Shown here: positions 36,567 to 49,700 of the stretch, piece by piece | How the letters are laid out: each line of letters opens with the position of its first letter | Numbering within the stretch: position 1 is the stretch's first letter | Assembly: GCF_963662255.1 (NCBI RefSeq) | Contig: NC_085046.1 | Coordinates: 26,015,970 to 26,079,969 of the forward strand | From: Cinclus cinclus | Taxonomy: Eukaryota > Chordata > Aves > Passeriformes > Cinclidae | DNA length: 64,000 nt | Direction: 5' to 3' | Notes under the pieces: generated by a model | Told to the model about the DNA's origin: nothing | The model's database searches: none | What the model saw: the letters and a program-made list of their open reading frames with translations, nothing else | Program-made: the position numbers and the translations under genes

Positions 36567-37069
36567 TTATCTGGCCTACTTTGTCCAGTTTGTTCCTCCT
36601 CAGTAGAATATATTGACATAGTGTGGTGTGAGTCCAGCAAAGGTGTGAGCCATGAAGATGATCAAGGCATTGCAACACATAGCAAATGAGGGGAGGCTGA
36701 GATAACTTGGTTTATTCAGTCTAAAAAAGAGAGGATGAAAAGAGATCTGGTTACTACCTATGTCTGATGTGAAAACATTGAGACAATGAAAACAGACTTT
36801 TCTTGAAGGTTTGTGGTGACAGGACAAAAGGCTGTGTACACAAAACCTACTGGAGGAGATTCCAGACAAATGTAAAGAAAAGCTTTTAAATTATTGATAT
36901 AGGTTCTCCGGAGAGGTTGTATAATCTGCATAATCTGTTTCCTTGGAGATATGTTCTAAACATAACACTGAGGAAAGTAATCTACCTGGTTCTTCTTTTA
37001 GCAGATCAGTGGACTAAATGACTCTCATCTATCTCTCCCAATCAAAATTGTTTTATGACACTTTGATTC
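36567..37069 (+). mobile_element. CR1 LINE 3' end, about 500 bp, plus strand, old
   Basis: It follows the last 500 bp of CR1 in order: TTATCTGGCCTACTTTGTCC, AGTCCAGCAAAGGTGTGAGC, ATGAAGATGATCAAGGCATT, GAGGGGAGGCTGAGATAAC, AAAAGAGATCTGGTTACTAC, GTGGTGACAGGACAAAAGGC, GGAGGAGATTCCAGACAAAT, GAAAAGCTTTTAAATTATTG, GGTTCTCCGGAGAGGTTGTA, CTTGGAGATATGTTC, GGACTAAATGACTCTC, and a decayed terminus TTTTATGACACTTTGATTC. The first half would encode the C-terminal part of ORF2, but it is interrupted by stops and gaps. It is 5'-truncated and substantially diverged, similar in age to the copy at 7.1 kb. Confidence 0.9.
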
Positions 37070-38363
37070 AGATAAAAGTAATTCTTTGTTTAGCTATTCT
37101 GCAATGCTAGGAAATATTCACAACTTTTTCTATTCATTTGACTGAACGATGAATTTCAGTGAAGTGAAGATGAGGCCACCTTCATAACAATGTCCAGTAC
37201 AGAATAATTACTGCATTCACTCTGCTAAAGGGAAAGTAGAGGGAGAGGTAAAGAGAAGAATAGTTTGCATATAATTGTTTGATTACAGGTACTTTTCAAT
37301 GTTTTAAAAAAAAAAATCATTTCTATTTTGGTCTTTCTGGAACAAAATAATCTGTTCTGGATGTAGTATGCCGATAAACACATTCACAGGAAAAAGTAGT
37401 ACAGTTTTGTCCATAATGTATATATTTTTCTAATCCAACCTAGCATCATATTTGTCTCATTATGGCAGTCATTTTGTAATCATATCATAACTGAACAGTT
37501 TTTCTCTCAGTGGCTCAATCCTACATGTTCACGTGTCATAGCAATGCTTGTGTTGTTATTGTAATGAGACAGATCAAGCAAGCTGAAGGCAAATCAAGAT
37601 GAAAACCCATCAGTTTGCAGCCAGATTATTTGCATGAATTCGATCACTGCCTGGGAACTTTAAGAAGATTTTGGGAGAAAAAGTGAGACCCTTTCATGTC
37701 TTATTAAAACAATGGCAGAGGTGGTCCTGATGATGATGTAAACAATGAAGATAACATACATTAGTAATGTCAGAACCTGGCATGATACTTAGGAGAAATA
37801 TTTTTTTACTGCTGCAATTGTATTTCATGCTTCAGAGAGAGGAATAGCTTGAGTTATAATAATCCCTGAGCAACATGTTGGAGACTAATTTCTGATAATG
37901 AATCTGACTTTTGTAAATTTGCTCACTTCTTCCTTTCCTCCTTTTTCTTTTTTTTCCCCTCCCTGATGTTTGAATCTTCACCATGTATTTAGCTTGATTG
38001 CACAATCAGCATTCTGAAAAATCCCATTTTCTCTCTCCATTCCCTTTCATCTTTTTTACTGTCCATAAATAGAGGCAAGCCAGGAAGGGGAGATAAGTAT
38101 ATATCTATAATTGTGACAGTATAAAAACAACCCTTGAAACATATTAATCACTGACTAATCTTCCATACTAATTTATCCCACTTGTCTGACAGCAGCTCTT
38201 TCCTCCTCTGATCTTTCCTATTCTGAGACCAAGACTTCATGATCATATTCCTGACTAGCGGATGCAGTAGATTAGTATTATCATTTGACTACAGCTTCCT
38301 GTTTCCCATTATATGACAACTGTCAACTTTCTGCACAGTCAGTAAATATAAATTCTCATTTGG
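37070..38363. other. Unique DNA, no gene recognised
   Basis: No open frame above 60 codons, no repeat family and no RNA gene. Short T- and C-rich stretches occur near 37930-37970. Confidence 0.65.
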
Positions 38364-38512
38364 GAGAAAAAAGAGGGAAGAGAAGAGAAGAAGAGAAGAG
38401 AAGAGAAGAGAAGAGAAGAGAAGAGAAGAGAAGAGAAGAGAAGAGAAGAGAAGAGAAGAGAAGAGAAGAGAAGAGAAGAGAAGAGAAGAGAAGAGAAGAG
38501 AAGAGAAGAGAA
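38364..38512. repeat. (AAGAG)n polypurine array, about 24 perfect copies
   Basis: Perfect AAGAG from 38391 to 38512, preceded by about 27 bp of imperfect purine repeat (GAGAAAAAAGAGGGAAG). The plus strand is entirely purine. It accounts for the open frames on both strands here (KRREE-type on plus, LLFSS-type on minus). Confidence 0.97.
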
Positions 38513-41500
38513 TTTTTCCTAAATGTGTTAAAAATGTCAAAATGAGTTATTTTTTTGCAGTTATTATATCTTTTGAGAAGCATGAAAAAGAGACAAAAGA
38601 GACATAAATGGGGTAGGACAGGAAAAGAACAAGCCTTGAACATGAATATTCTCACCTTTTACATAGCTAAGAACACAAAATACCAAATCCCAGGACTCCT
38701 ATACCCAGTCTTGCTTTCTGCAACAAGACTTTAAGCCGAATAAAATTTGGTGGAACTAAAGAACTCAGTAGTTGATAGTAAATGGAATGATTTGACATCA
38801 AAAAACAAGTTCTGACTATTTGCCACTTATCCTGAACCTATATTAAGCAAATGAGTTAAGGTTAGATACTAACAAGTGTAAACAATAGATGCAGGTACCT
38901 GGCATAGCCAGCCCTTAGTTTCTAAGTTACCTTCCTCTTTCTTTACTTTGAAATCAGGGAAACATTTATCCTATATACTTTCTACATGGTAGCTTCACAA
39001 ACGAAAGAAAAGATTGTATGACCCACTGTTCTCTACAATGGCCTATAAGTCAAATGGATTTGACCCTTCTCCAGTGCTTTTTGGCTTGTTGTTCATTTAT
39101 CTTGCTTGTCAGGGCTCTGTATTTCTTGGTGATGATGTGAGATGTGAAAACGTATCCTCTTCTGTGGCTGCTTTTTATTTTTTAAAGGATAAAAATAGAT
39201 TGAATCTCCAGACCCTTCCAGAAGAAAAGAAATGGAAAGCAACAAAATGATCTCCTAAGCTTTATCAATAGGAGGTGCTTTTCCCATTGCCTCCTTAAAA
39301 AAATGCCTAGAAAAATAGTGAAAAATAATTTAGGTTAACAAAAAAACTAAGGTGTTCAATTTGCTAGTATTGTGTATTAGTTCAGTTTTACTTTCACTTT
39401 TGGTTATTAAAATACTGGAGGAAAATATATTGCTGTACCATAAGAATTTTAAAATTAACCCCTGCCTTTGGTTATTCTGGGTACTGCCTTTCTATAGTGA
39501 CTTTTTCAATAATAAATTTGTTTCACTGTGCTATTTCCCTCTTAAGAGTAGTTCACTGAACAATTTCAGGTCCACTACAGTTACCAGGATATTTGTGTTA
39601 TTCTGTATAATTTTCTGATTAGGAGAAATATTAAATACATGACATTATAATTTCTCAGTATTTCCTGTCTGGAAGCACAAGTCTGACTTGTTACTTCTGA
39701 AAAAGTGTTTAACAAAATACAGCATGTGATGTGTTAAATATACTTCAGTATGTACCTTAAAAAAATAGTTGGCAGATGCTGAAATTTCATTCAGAAGAGT
39801 AGCATGAATTTTTACTCAGAAAAGAAAAATATCTTGGTAGTCAGCTGTACAGAGTTAATAGACCAAATTATAGCCTCATTTAAGCTATTATAAATCCATA
39901 GCCACTGCTAGTGAATTTAAATTTAGACTAAGCTTAATGACAGGAAAATTCGGGTAATACAGTAAGGGGAGATGCAGTTCACATGCTAATCAACAGAGCA
40001 GGGAGATTTTGATGACAACTGATTACATGAAAAATACAATATCTACAAAGGACTGGAACTGTGGTAGGACAAGGTACCAGCTCAAGATCCAAAGTGAGCG
40101 CACACATCCAGCTATTGAGGGGGTACATACCAAGTGGGAAGAATCACTGTTCATCTGCTCTGGGTGTGAGTTGTGGAAATCACTTAAACCCTTCTCCCCC
40201 AGTTTTATGGTCACATTTCTGGGTAGCTACAATTTTTGAACCATCCAAATTTTCTTGTAATAAAGAAATCATGTTTCACTCAGTTAACCTACAGTGTTGA
40301 TTAACTTCACACCTTGTCTTTACTTTAGCATCTACTTTTAACAGCTGATTTTATTCAGATGCTTAAGTAGTTGGGCATATCTCACTGTGACATAAGTGAG
40401 TTTCTCTGCTTCAAGTCTCATAACATGAAATACATCAAATGCATGTTTCTTAGTTTCTTTCTATCACTGCTGATTATAATACCTTCTTCACAGAAAAAGG
40501 AAAGTGTGAAAATAAAGGTAGTCTTTGTAATAAGGTAGTCTTTGTAATAGGTGTATCAGATACACATATTCACATCCACATCCAAACTAAAGAATGCAAG
40601 AGAGTTAACAACTAAAAAATCTCATTTAAACTATAAAGGCATTGATATTCCCTCACACAGATATTATTAGCTTTCAACGTCTTCTGCCAGTTCAACAGGC
40701 ACAATATGAAAGAACATCAATCTCTTTTTTTTCTGTCTTTTTCAGTCAGGTGAGTTCACAAGTTTCACAAGCTCATTTTCAGATGGAACAGGCGGGTGTG
40801 CAAACACTGCAAAGAACAAATTCTTGGCAATGCTGTGTATTACTATTACCTCTTCTGGACACCAGACAGAGAAGAAAACTAGCTCCAGCTTCTCTTAGTG
40901 CCAGACACCTGTTCATTTTTCTTCCATTGCATCTAGTTCACCTTTTGCTGTTTTGTCAATTGCTCTTGGGCTGTGGAATAATTCTCCTCAGCAGAAACCT
41001 TTCTAGCAGGTCTGGAATTTCTCTGGGTTCACAATAAAATGTATCTGTGCCATAAGAATGATCTTCCACTAAAGTGTCATAAGAAGATGCCAAAGGAAAA
41101 AAGTAGTATTGACTTTCTAGAAGCAACATTGTTCATCCTATCATAACAAATCAGAACCCTAATCTAGACAGAGAACTGAGAGAACTGAGAGTACATTCCC
41201 TAGTAACAAAAGAATTTATGGAATATTTAGAATTCCATGTAGAGAAAAGCTTCTAATTAGACAGAAAGAAAAAGACCTATGGGACATCTGGAGTAAAGTA
41301 ATTGTTCTGTCTTGTCACTTGGCTGTTGATGAAGGCAATGCATACACATTAGTAGCAGGAAGTTATGCGGTTCTGAATTGCTATATATATTCCCTTCAAT
41401 AAAACAGTTCTATTTCTAATTTATCAGTCTGGTGGCAGAATCCCAAATCTTATCTTAGTTAAGATGATTTCAAAAATCTCAGATTTTGAGCAGATGGTGA

Positions 41501-43609
41501 CAGTTGTTGGAGTTGGAGAAAAGGAAGATGATACTTCAGTTTTGTTCTACACAAATATACAACATGATATAATTATGCACTCGATTTATTAAGGAAGCTA
41601 TCCCATCAAGTTGGTATTTTTGCATGCTTTTAAATTATTTCAGTGAAATTGACTCAAAAAGGAAATCAAGATTCAGGTTTACTGATAGTTAATATTTACC
41701 AAACTACAAAAATACGGATAAAGGTTATTTTGTTTATATGTGGAGGGTGGTTTAAATCAGTGTTAATTTCTACTGGTATCTGATGGAAAATTACTTCTTG
41801 ATTTGAGTAAAAAGAACTACTTCATATAAAAAAAGGACTAATCATGTCATTCTTGAGATAACTACCATTCACAGTATTTAAGAAAATCTGATATCTCATT
41901 AGCCTACTTAAAAAATGAATAGAAAGCTGTGGATAATTTTGTCTGTTCTCACTGAAACAATGCTTTACATTAGCCTAAAAGCAACCTAGTGTGTTCAGTA
42001 CAATGCCTTGTCAAAAATTATACTGCCCATTTAATAAAGATAGGAAAATTAAGTTTGCCTATTTGTTCTATCCTGCAAGAGGACATGCTTTTATTTCCAT
42101 GAAATCTTTTATATTTTGGTGTGTTTTAAGCTGTTTTGAAACATCTGTTTGCTAATGATTGCATCAGCTCTCTAGAGGAAAGAACTTTCATTTAGTTTTG
42201 CACTTGATATAATGGAAATTTTATCTTATTTGTGGGTTGTTTTTTTCCAATGAAGTGAGATGCTCTTTAAAAATCTATTTTTACTTTTCCTTTCTCCTGG
42301 GTTCCTGTGGCTGTACAGCTGTTGGACTGATAGCTGCTTTTTTTAAACCGGCTGTTGTTTGATTTTTCTTTTTGTTTGTTTCTAATGAAAAAAGACCCAA
42401 ACCTTCCAGCTTATTTTTTTCTTATTTAAATTTGACTAAATATATTCAAGCCCAACATGGGGAAAAAAAAGCCACCATAAAATAAAAGCCAGTACTAAAC
42501 CAGGATGAGTAAAAACTATCCTTTACAGAGCAACTGGACTCACTCTATTTTGTGTCTCAAGAGCCACTGCTCTGTAAGTGCTCGAGTAGGAGCCACTGCG
42601 TTGCCAAGTAAAGACACTGGGTATACTAATCAAATACACAAGATTCAAGGTTTACTTTCCCTCCATCCATTTGCTTTTCTGCCACCTTTCTTAAGCATCA
42701 TCCTACCTCTTCAGGGTAGGCAATCTGGAGGATAGAAAGCTTGCTGCTAGTTGTGAGATATCAAGAACAAGTCCCTGGACAGGTAGGTATAGTAGGGCAG
42801 GGTGTGAATTCATCACGTAATTCTAGAGTGAGAAGTACAATAGGGCAAAGCAAAGTCAAGCAAAGCAGAACAAGACAGAAATAGCCCAAATTCTGTGCCT
42901 CATTTTTCTCAATAAAATAATTTTTATTTCCCTTCTTATATATGCATCCAGTAGGAAAAGAAAGAGCTTTCTGAAGGTAAAATCTACAGTGTTTGTTCAG
43001 TATTAGCTGAATTATGAGTTATGCCTGTAATAGCAATAATTAAGCTCATAAAGATCCAGTGCTGGGCTGGCACAATGTTCACGAAGCAAAAAAGGTTTAC
43101 AGGATTTCTATTTGTGACGCAGGAGGCTTTAGAACAGCCTTAATTTTGGCATTTCTGGAGTTTAAGATCCTTGAAATTCCAAATGTTATAATGTTTTTTT
43201 AGCAAACTTTGTGGTTTTCTGTACAATACTTAGCAGCTCTTGAATCTCTGGAAATCATTTCATTAACATTGCTTTATCTAAGTGTTGGAAGATACCACAA
43301 GACTGTAAAAAATCCTATACAGTAAAAGATGTAAAGCTTTGCCTTCACTACAGAAATCTTTTCTTTTCATAGAAATTTAAAAAATTGCAGTGAAATAAGA
43401 ACAAAAAACCTGGTAATATCTATCAAAATTAAAAATATAAATTAAGAAGTGCTTACATAAAGAGCTCCAATCTTGCTCAATTCAAAACTTGACTGACTAA
43501 TCCTGAGTGTTAGTTCTACTTGGTCAGACCCTGAACCAGATGAACTATTTCACCCTTCATGGCTGTGAAAGGGATTTTTGCCTAGAAAGCAACTTCTATC
43601 CACTAGCTA
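38513..43609. other. Unique AT-rich DNA with small tandem duplications, no gene recognised
   Basis: The frame at 40642-41037 plus (131 codons) is the longest non-repeat frame in the window. It is Leu/Gln/Ser-rich without a recognisable domain, and its stop lies inside an AATAAA (41034-41039). I do not call it a gene, because no splice, promoter or homology support is visible. A 10-bp direct duplication (AGAGAACTG) is at 41166-41186. Confidence 0.55.
40514..40547. repeat. 17-bp tandem duplication
   Basis: AAGGTAGTCTTTGTAAT occurs twice in tandem with essentially no difference, the mark of a recent slippage or microhomology duplication. Confidence 0.9.
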
Positions 43610-43732
43610 TTTATAAATATATTTAAGTATATTTAAATATCTTTACTATATATTTAAATATATCTTGAAATACCTTTAAATATACTTTAAATACCTTAAA
43701 ATATCTTTACTAGATACCTAAAATATACTTCT
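43610..43732. repeat. Degenerate AT-rich minisatellite
   Basis: Repeated 10-11 bp variants of TATTTAAATA, ATATCTTTAC and AATACCTTTA, arranged head to tail for about 120 bp, with almost no G. The units have drifted, so the array is old. Such DNA unpairs easily. Confidence 0.75.
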
Positions 43733-46700
43733 GATGGATGCTTCTATAAGTCTTATAGATAAATTCATGTTTCTAAGCTTTCTATTTCATAATTAGCTCA
43801 TAATTACAATACAATGATGATTTACATTGATTTTTTTCTCTTTCCAAGGAACACAGCAAGCTGAGCGTACTGGACTATGAGGACTGAGCCACTCCACTGT
43901 GGAGAGACTGAAAATAAACACACAGAGCAAAACACTTCATGTTGAGGACTCAAAGTCTATGCTGTACAAATTTTAGGGGATTCCACTTCAGATTACTTGT
44001 AGTCTGACCTTGTAAGATGAATGTTCTTTAGGAGTTGCACTGTTTCCAGTGCACCTTGAGATCAGACCTTCCCATTTCTTTTAATCCAAAAAGGAACCTG
44101 GTTTGTACACACAAAAGTACAGTGAGCAGATGTATCAGGACATTCATTTCGGAAGGACGTGCATACCCTGACCTAGCACACTAACACAGATGTAACCAGA
44201 AGCTGTGCAAGCATCATTAGTATGGAACTTTGCCCAAGTAGCAGCCCCTACAATCAGGGAGCTTTATTAGTGTAGGTTCTGGCTCAACACTATGCTAATC
44301 ACATCCTCCTGGCTTCTGGCCAGCACAAAGTGCAGGCAGAGGTTATTTGCCTCTGCCTACAAAGTACCACATACACATTTCCCAAATATGCACTTGTCCT
44401 TCATAAGGCACCATTATGTTTATTGCATTACCTCATGAAAATTTTGCAAGAGTTTAGTACTGCCTGGAGGATGCTGCTTCAATTTTGCAGCAACTTTAAA
44501 AGGTTTAAATATATTTGTAGTACTGCATTAAAATTGAATACATTTAGAGATCCACTTTCAGTTTGAAAAGAGGAGACGAATTACCAGAAAGATAGAGATT
44601 ATCTGTGTGAATTAAATCTGGAATGTGGGTTAAAAAGGTCCCTTTTCTCCTCTGTGAAGAGCTACCTTGCTGATTAGGAAGAGACATTTCTTGAACCTGA
44701 CCCTTCTACACTTCAACCCCATATCTAAGCAGAGAGTCTAAGCAGTTTGTGGGATTTGCTATTTCTCTCTATACCCAGAAATCTTACTAAGAGTTATTGA
44801 AATGTTAAATAGTGAAATTCATACCATATTTAATGAAATTTATTAGTATAAATTGACCCAATCAGTTTTAAAATAAGCCACCTTTAATAAGCTACCTACT
44901 GTTTTAATGTACTGTCCAAAACTATCTCCAAAAAGCTGAGTACAATACTGCTCTGTCTTCATTAACAGAGAACATATGTTGGCAGTCAATGTTTTTGTAG
45001 CTCCCCTGAGTGTTTCTGTAAGTCAGATTTCACTGATAATTGCCTTAAGAAAATCTATTTTAACATAAAGGGCTTGATTTCAGAGGTGGCCTACATTTAT
45101 TTGTGTTGTGCCTTATGCAGGCAAATACCTATACAGGCACTGACAACACTAATGGGACTGCCCTCCTGGTTAAACAGATGCATAAGTGCTTTGTTGGGTC
45201 CAGGTTCAAAATCTAGATACCCTGGTAAAAGATCTTAAATGTGTTTAAATTCTGTATGTGAACAGAAGAAGGAATGACTACCTGAATTTTTAGAAAATAA
45301 CTGTAGTCATGTCCATCAGTGTACAAGGACCAAGCATGTACCTAGAGGTAAAGTCTACACTTCAGTACTGTCATAACTTCTCACCTCTGTATATTCACCA
45401 TCTGCAGCAATCTGATAGACAAAAACTAATTTAAAGGAACTGTGACAGAGTATCTGATATGCCAATCACACAAGAATTATCTGGTCCCACATAGATTGTT
45501 CACCTCTGTGGCATCCTAAGCTCTCACCGGATACAATGTCATAAGACAAATAAAGGATTTTAAGTGTCTGTGACTGTTGAGCCTGATTAATAAATAAACT
45601 TTAAATCTTTCTTTCTGCTAACTGCTAAAAAGTAAATAAAGATGCCTAAAGAACCAACACAAAAGACCAGTTATTATATCCATTATCCAAATAAGAACAT
45701 AATTTTTGTTTAGGAGCCAAGAGGGAATCTTAATAGCAAATGGAAGTCTCTCTGTCAGTTGGCCTCTTTTTCTGGTGAAATTACCAAAGTTTTCTATTTC
45801 CCTTCTTTTTCGCCATCATGACCTCTCAAGGAGAAGAAAGCATTGCCATCAAAGCCTGCAGCCAATAGGTGGAGGAAAATATTTTCAGTCCTCCGTCCAA
45901 AACCTTTGACATCACAGGATACAACAGGGAAACTAAATGAAATCAAATGTTCCTGAGACACTGTACAGAAGAAAAAAGAGACCTATCCTAAGACCCTTAC
46001 TGAAGTTGGACAGTACAGGCCCCAATGACTTCCCTTGTACAGCCTGAGGTAAAGAAGCAATCATGGGAGGATGAATCTGGCTAGAAAGGAAGAATCAAGA
46101 TTGCTACTAAATGTTGAAACATGTATTTTCTTTTTGTGATTCAACATACTGCAGGAGCTTTATTGAGTTTTGGTGAGGCAATCATAAAGGAACACCCAAT
46201 ACATCCTCTGTAATCTGCTGTCGGTTGCCTGGGGAAAGAGCACACCGTGATTTACAATCCACAAACTCCATGGACAGAATGAAGACCTTGATTTTAAAAT
46301 CTCTTTCCTCCAAAAGTATTTTAAAGCCACATGCACTTAACATAAACAGGTTTCTTCCAGAAGAAAACCTTCTGTTAATTTCAGAGGCTTTATTTTCATA
46401 GTTAAAAAGTGTAAATAGCCCATTTATGTTATTGCTTACTTCACCCCTCCCTGCTGTTTGCAGATTACTGCCTTTTCCCTTTTCTTACTCTCCTCTCCTC
46501 TCTTGGTGTACTCTTTCTTAGCCAAACAGAGCAAAATAACCTGTTTCATGCCAGGCTACCCCTTTGCTGAGCATATTGTTGGTGTGTAATTTGTTCAGAA
46601 GTGGGGGATTGCTGAGTTCCTTTCAAGCAAACTGCATGAAAATCTTCCACAAATGAGCCTATGCCATTAGTAACAAGAGCGCTAAGGGAGCCATTGTAGT

Positions 46701-49700
46701 GACTGAATGAATATTATGGATCTCTCTCTGCAATTTAATTCTAGAACTGGGAATGTTATGTAGTGTGTGAAGAGCTGAAGTACTGCCCCACCACCCCCTC
46801 CTCTCTGGCTCACACAAACACATGGAAGGAAATCAATGGGAGAAATATTCTTGCAGTACTGAATACATATGCACATTGGCATTTATGATAACTTGAGCTC
46901 CCTGTGGGGTGAAGAACATATCTTGGAGGAAATTAGAACAGCCTGATACTGGTGCAGTCTCCCTCCCTGCCATACAGTTCATGATTGACAAGGGCCCTTG
47001 TAAATAGAGAATTTAAGGAGGTTGCTTTTTAAATTACCTGTAAGATGGCTGAAATGACATTTAAAATGCCATTTTAAGCAAGAATGAGTTTTCTGAATTA
47101 TTCCCTTCATCATGTGTCGTTGCACTTTTGCTGCATTTCCAGGACATTGATTGTAAAACTCATCCAGGGGCTCATTTAAGAAAATATGTGGAACCAGAGT
47201 ATTTATAATATATAATGGCTTTGCGTACATAAGAACAGTTATTTACAAAGTACTGAACTGCAAAATAAATTTACATTAATATTGGATTAAATCTTTTCAG
47301 AATGCTTTTATATGTAAATGTAACTTGCCAAGTGCAGAGCTACAGTACAGAAGACAAAATGTCATTACGTATAACTATAAAACTGACCTGCAGAACTTCT
47401 TAGTGTTGAAATTGAAGGTTTTCTAGACTATGAAATAATAGTAGAAGCAAATAAAAACTATAAGAACAAATGAGATTCATTCCAGCAAAGATGTCAGATA
47501 TTCTGTGTGAGAAAATGAATCTCTCCTGGACTGACAATGCTTTTTGTTTGTTGTATTTGAAGTCAGAGCTAATAAAACCAATTTTCATTTGTGGTAGAGA
47601 TCAGTTACTTCATTCATAAGAACAATAAAGATCCTGTGTCCATATTTGCATAGCGCTCAATGAATCAATATCAAATTTGGAGGGCACATTTTACAGCTTT
47701 CATAGAAGTTGTGCCTCAAAAGGTGATTTTTCTATTGTGTGCATACAGATTTAGAATTCTAATGTATCTATCCCATAGTACAGGTTTCTTTTCACTTGTC
47801 CCATTGACAAGCATTTGTTTAGGGGATGCAGACCAGAACTGTAGCAAAATGGACACTAGAAATTTGTTTGGAATAAATTATATATTATAGGCCTATATTT
47901 TTTTTTTTTTTTAGGATTGTATAGAATACCCCTTGATAAAATAGCTGCTGGAAGAAATTTTTTCAAATTAGAAGTCTGTTTCATGTTGAAAGACCTTAGT
48001 AGGTAGGGTCTTCAACACAGTGAGTCTAAGAATAGTCCCAGTAAAATTATTTTGTTCATGTCTTTCACCTGAAAAATTCATATGTGTCATGAATGGTGTA
48101 AGACAGCTCAGATTTAGGTAATTTAGTAATAAAGTTATTTGAAGGAAGGAAAACGTGTAAGCTCTTTTTGCAAAATTTGGAGGTAGTCCAAAAGAATATC
48201 CTCAGAACCACCATGGAGCTGGCTGGTCTTCATAACATTTGGTCTGGTCTCTCAGTCCCTGTGATGTGATCTGGACTGTAAGATCCTCCAGAGTTTCTTT
48301 CCTGACCTTCTCTCTCTTCTTCTTGATGCAGCTGGCATGTTCTGCTGCACAGCTGCCTTTGCTCTGACTCCCCATAGCAAGCTGACACTTGCACAGTGTA
48401 AAGAAAACAGAGGAAAGTCACTGAAATGTGATGGGCCTGACAGCTTTAGAAGGAACAGCCAAAGAGCATGATTGGAGAGGTTCTTGCCATCTACATCAGG
48501 CGAGGATTTTGGATGTAAAGGCAAGGGGCAGACAGAAGCTGTCAGTTTATACACATAGGCATTTGAGATTAGTAACTCATTTGCTTGCTGTTTTCAGTTT
48601 AAAAGCTCCTCATGTCAAGTTTTGACAGTACCTTTGAAAGCACTTTACAAACTACTTCTGCATTTCAGTCTTCCTATCCTCGTTCCTAGAGTGAATGAAA
48701 AGATCTGATCTTTATAAAATAAAGACATGGGGCAATGTGATCCACTTAAGATATGCAAGAAGTGACTTCTGACCAAGACAAGGTTAGCACGACTCTCTCA
48801 TGGGTGATTATAAGGACTTTTAACTTTACTGTGTGTCTTTTGACCAGGATCAAGGATGCTGCCTGGTATGAAGTCTAATCACTAACAACAGACATGGCAT
48901 AAACTGACTGTGTTATCACTAGTATCTGTAAGTAACTCATTTTTAACTTGCTAATATTTCAAGGCTCAAAAATTCAACCCTGTTTCATTATAAACATAGC
49001 TAACATTTGTAGTAATTAAAAGGAAATTATCTTGTTGCCACATTTGAAAAAGAACATAACTAGAAAATTATTATAATTATTTGGTTTAGTATTATTCTTA
49101 CTTTGGCTGTACTGTATACATTTTTCCAAAGGATTTCTGAAGATTAGTTTATTGATTATTATTTTAATCTTAACTTTGTGATCAGAGGCCCATGTTAAGA
49201 TCAGAGATTTCTCATGATAGATATGCTGTGATCACATGTGAAAATGTAATTCTTTTCCCAAAAGGAATGGTGTAGAGACATAGGTAAGAAAGGGGGAAAA
49301 GTGCAATATCCACCCTGCTCTCGTGTGCATTTTTTCAGATAAGTGTATTTTTCAGATTTAAAGTAAATATCAACTCTTTAATTTATTCCTCTGGATAATA
49401 TTTATTAGCTAATTTCTTTTTCTCATAGGTATTCTTTTCAGGATTAGTCATCCTTTGTCAGAGTAACAGAAGAGCTTTTAATTTATTTCCCATGGAATTT
49501 ATCCAGTTACAATTTTATAAGGTGGATTCAGCTCCAAGAATAATAGCATTTGGTATGCTGATTTGGTTCTATGAAAAGCAGATTGGGAAGTGCAAACAGT
49601 GTAAATCAAGAATCTGCATCTATTTTCCCCCCAGATGTTTAGAAACAGGAGCCTGAACTTTTTCATTTTGTTAATGGGAAGTGCTAGAAAACTAAAATTT

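Noticed and set aside
38285..38655. KRREE and LLFSS repeat frames on both strands
   Set aside because: Artefacts of the (AAGAG)n array.
40642..41037. 131-codon plus-strand frame ending inside an AATAAA
   Set aside because: No recognisable domain and no promoter or splice signals. AATAAA is frequent in DNA this AT-rich, so its position is weak evidence.
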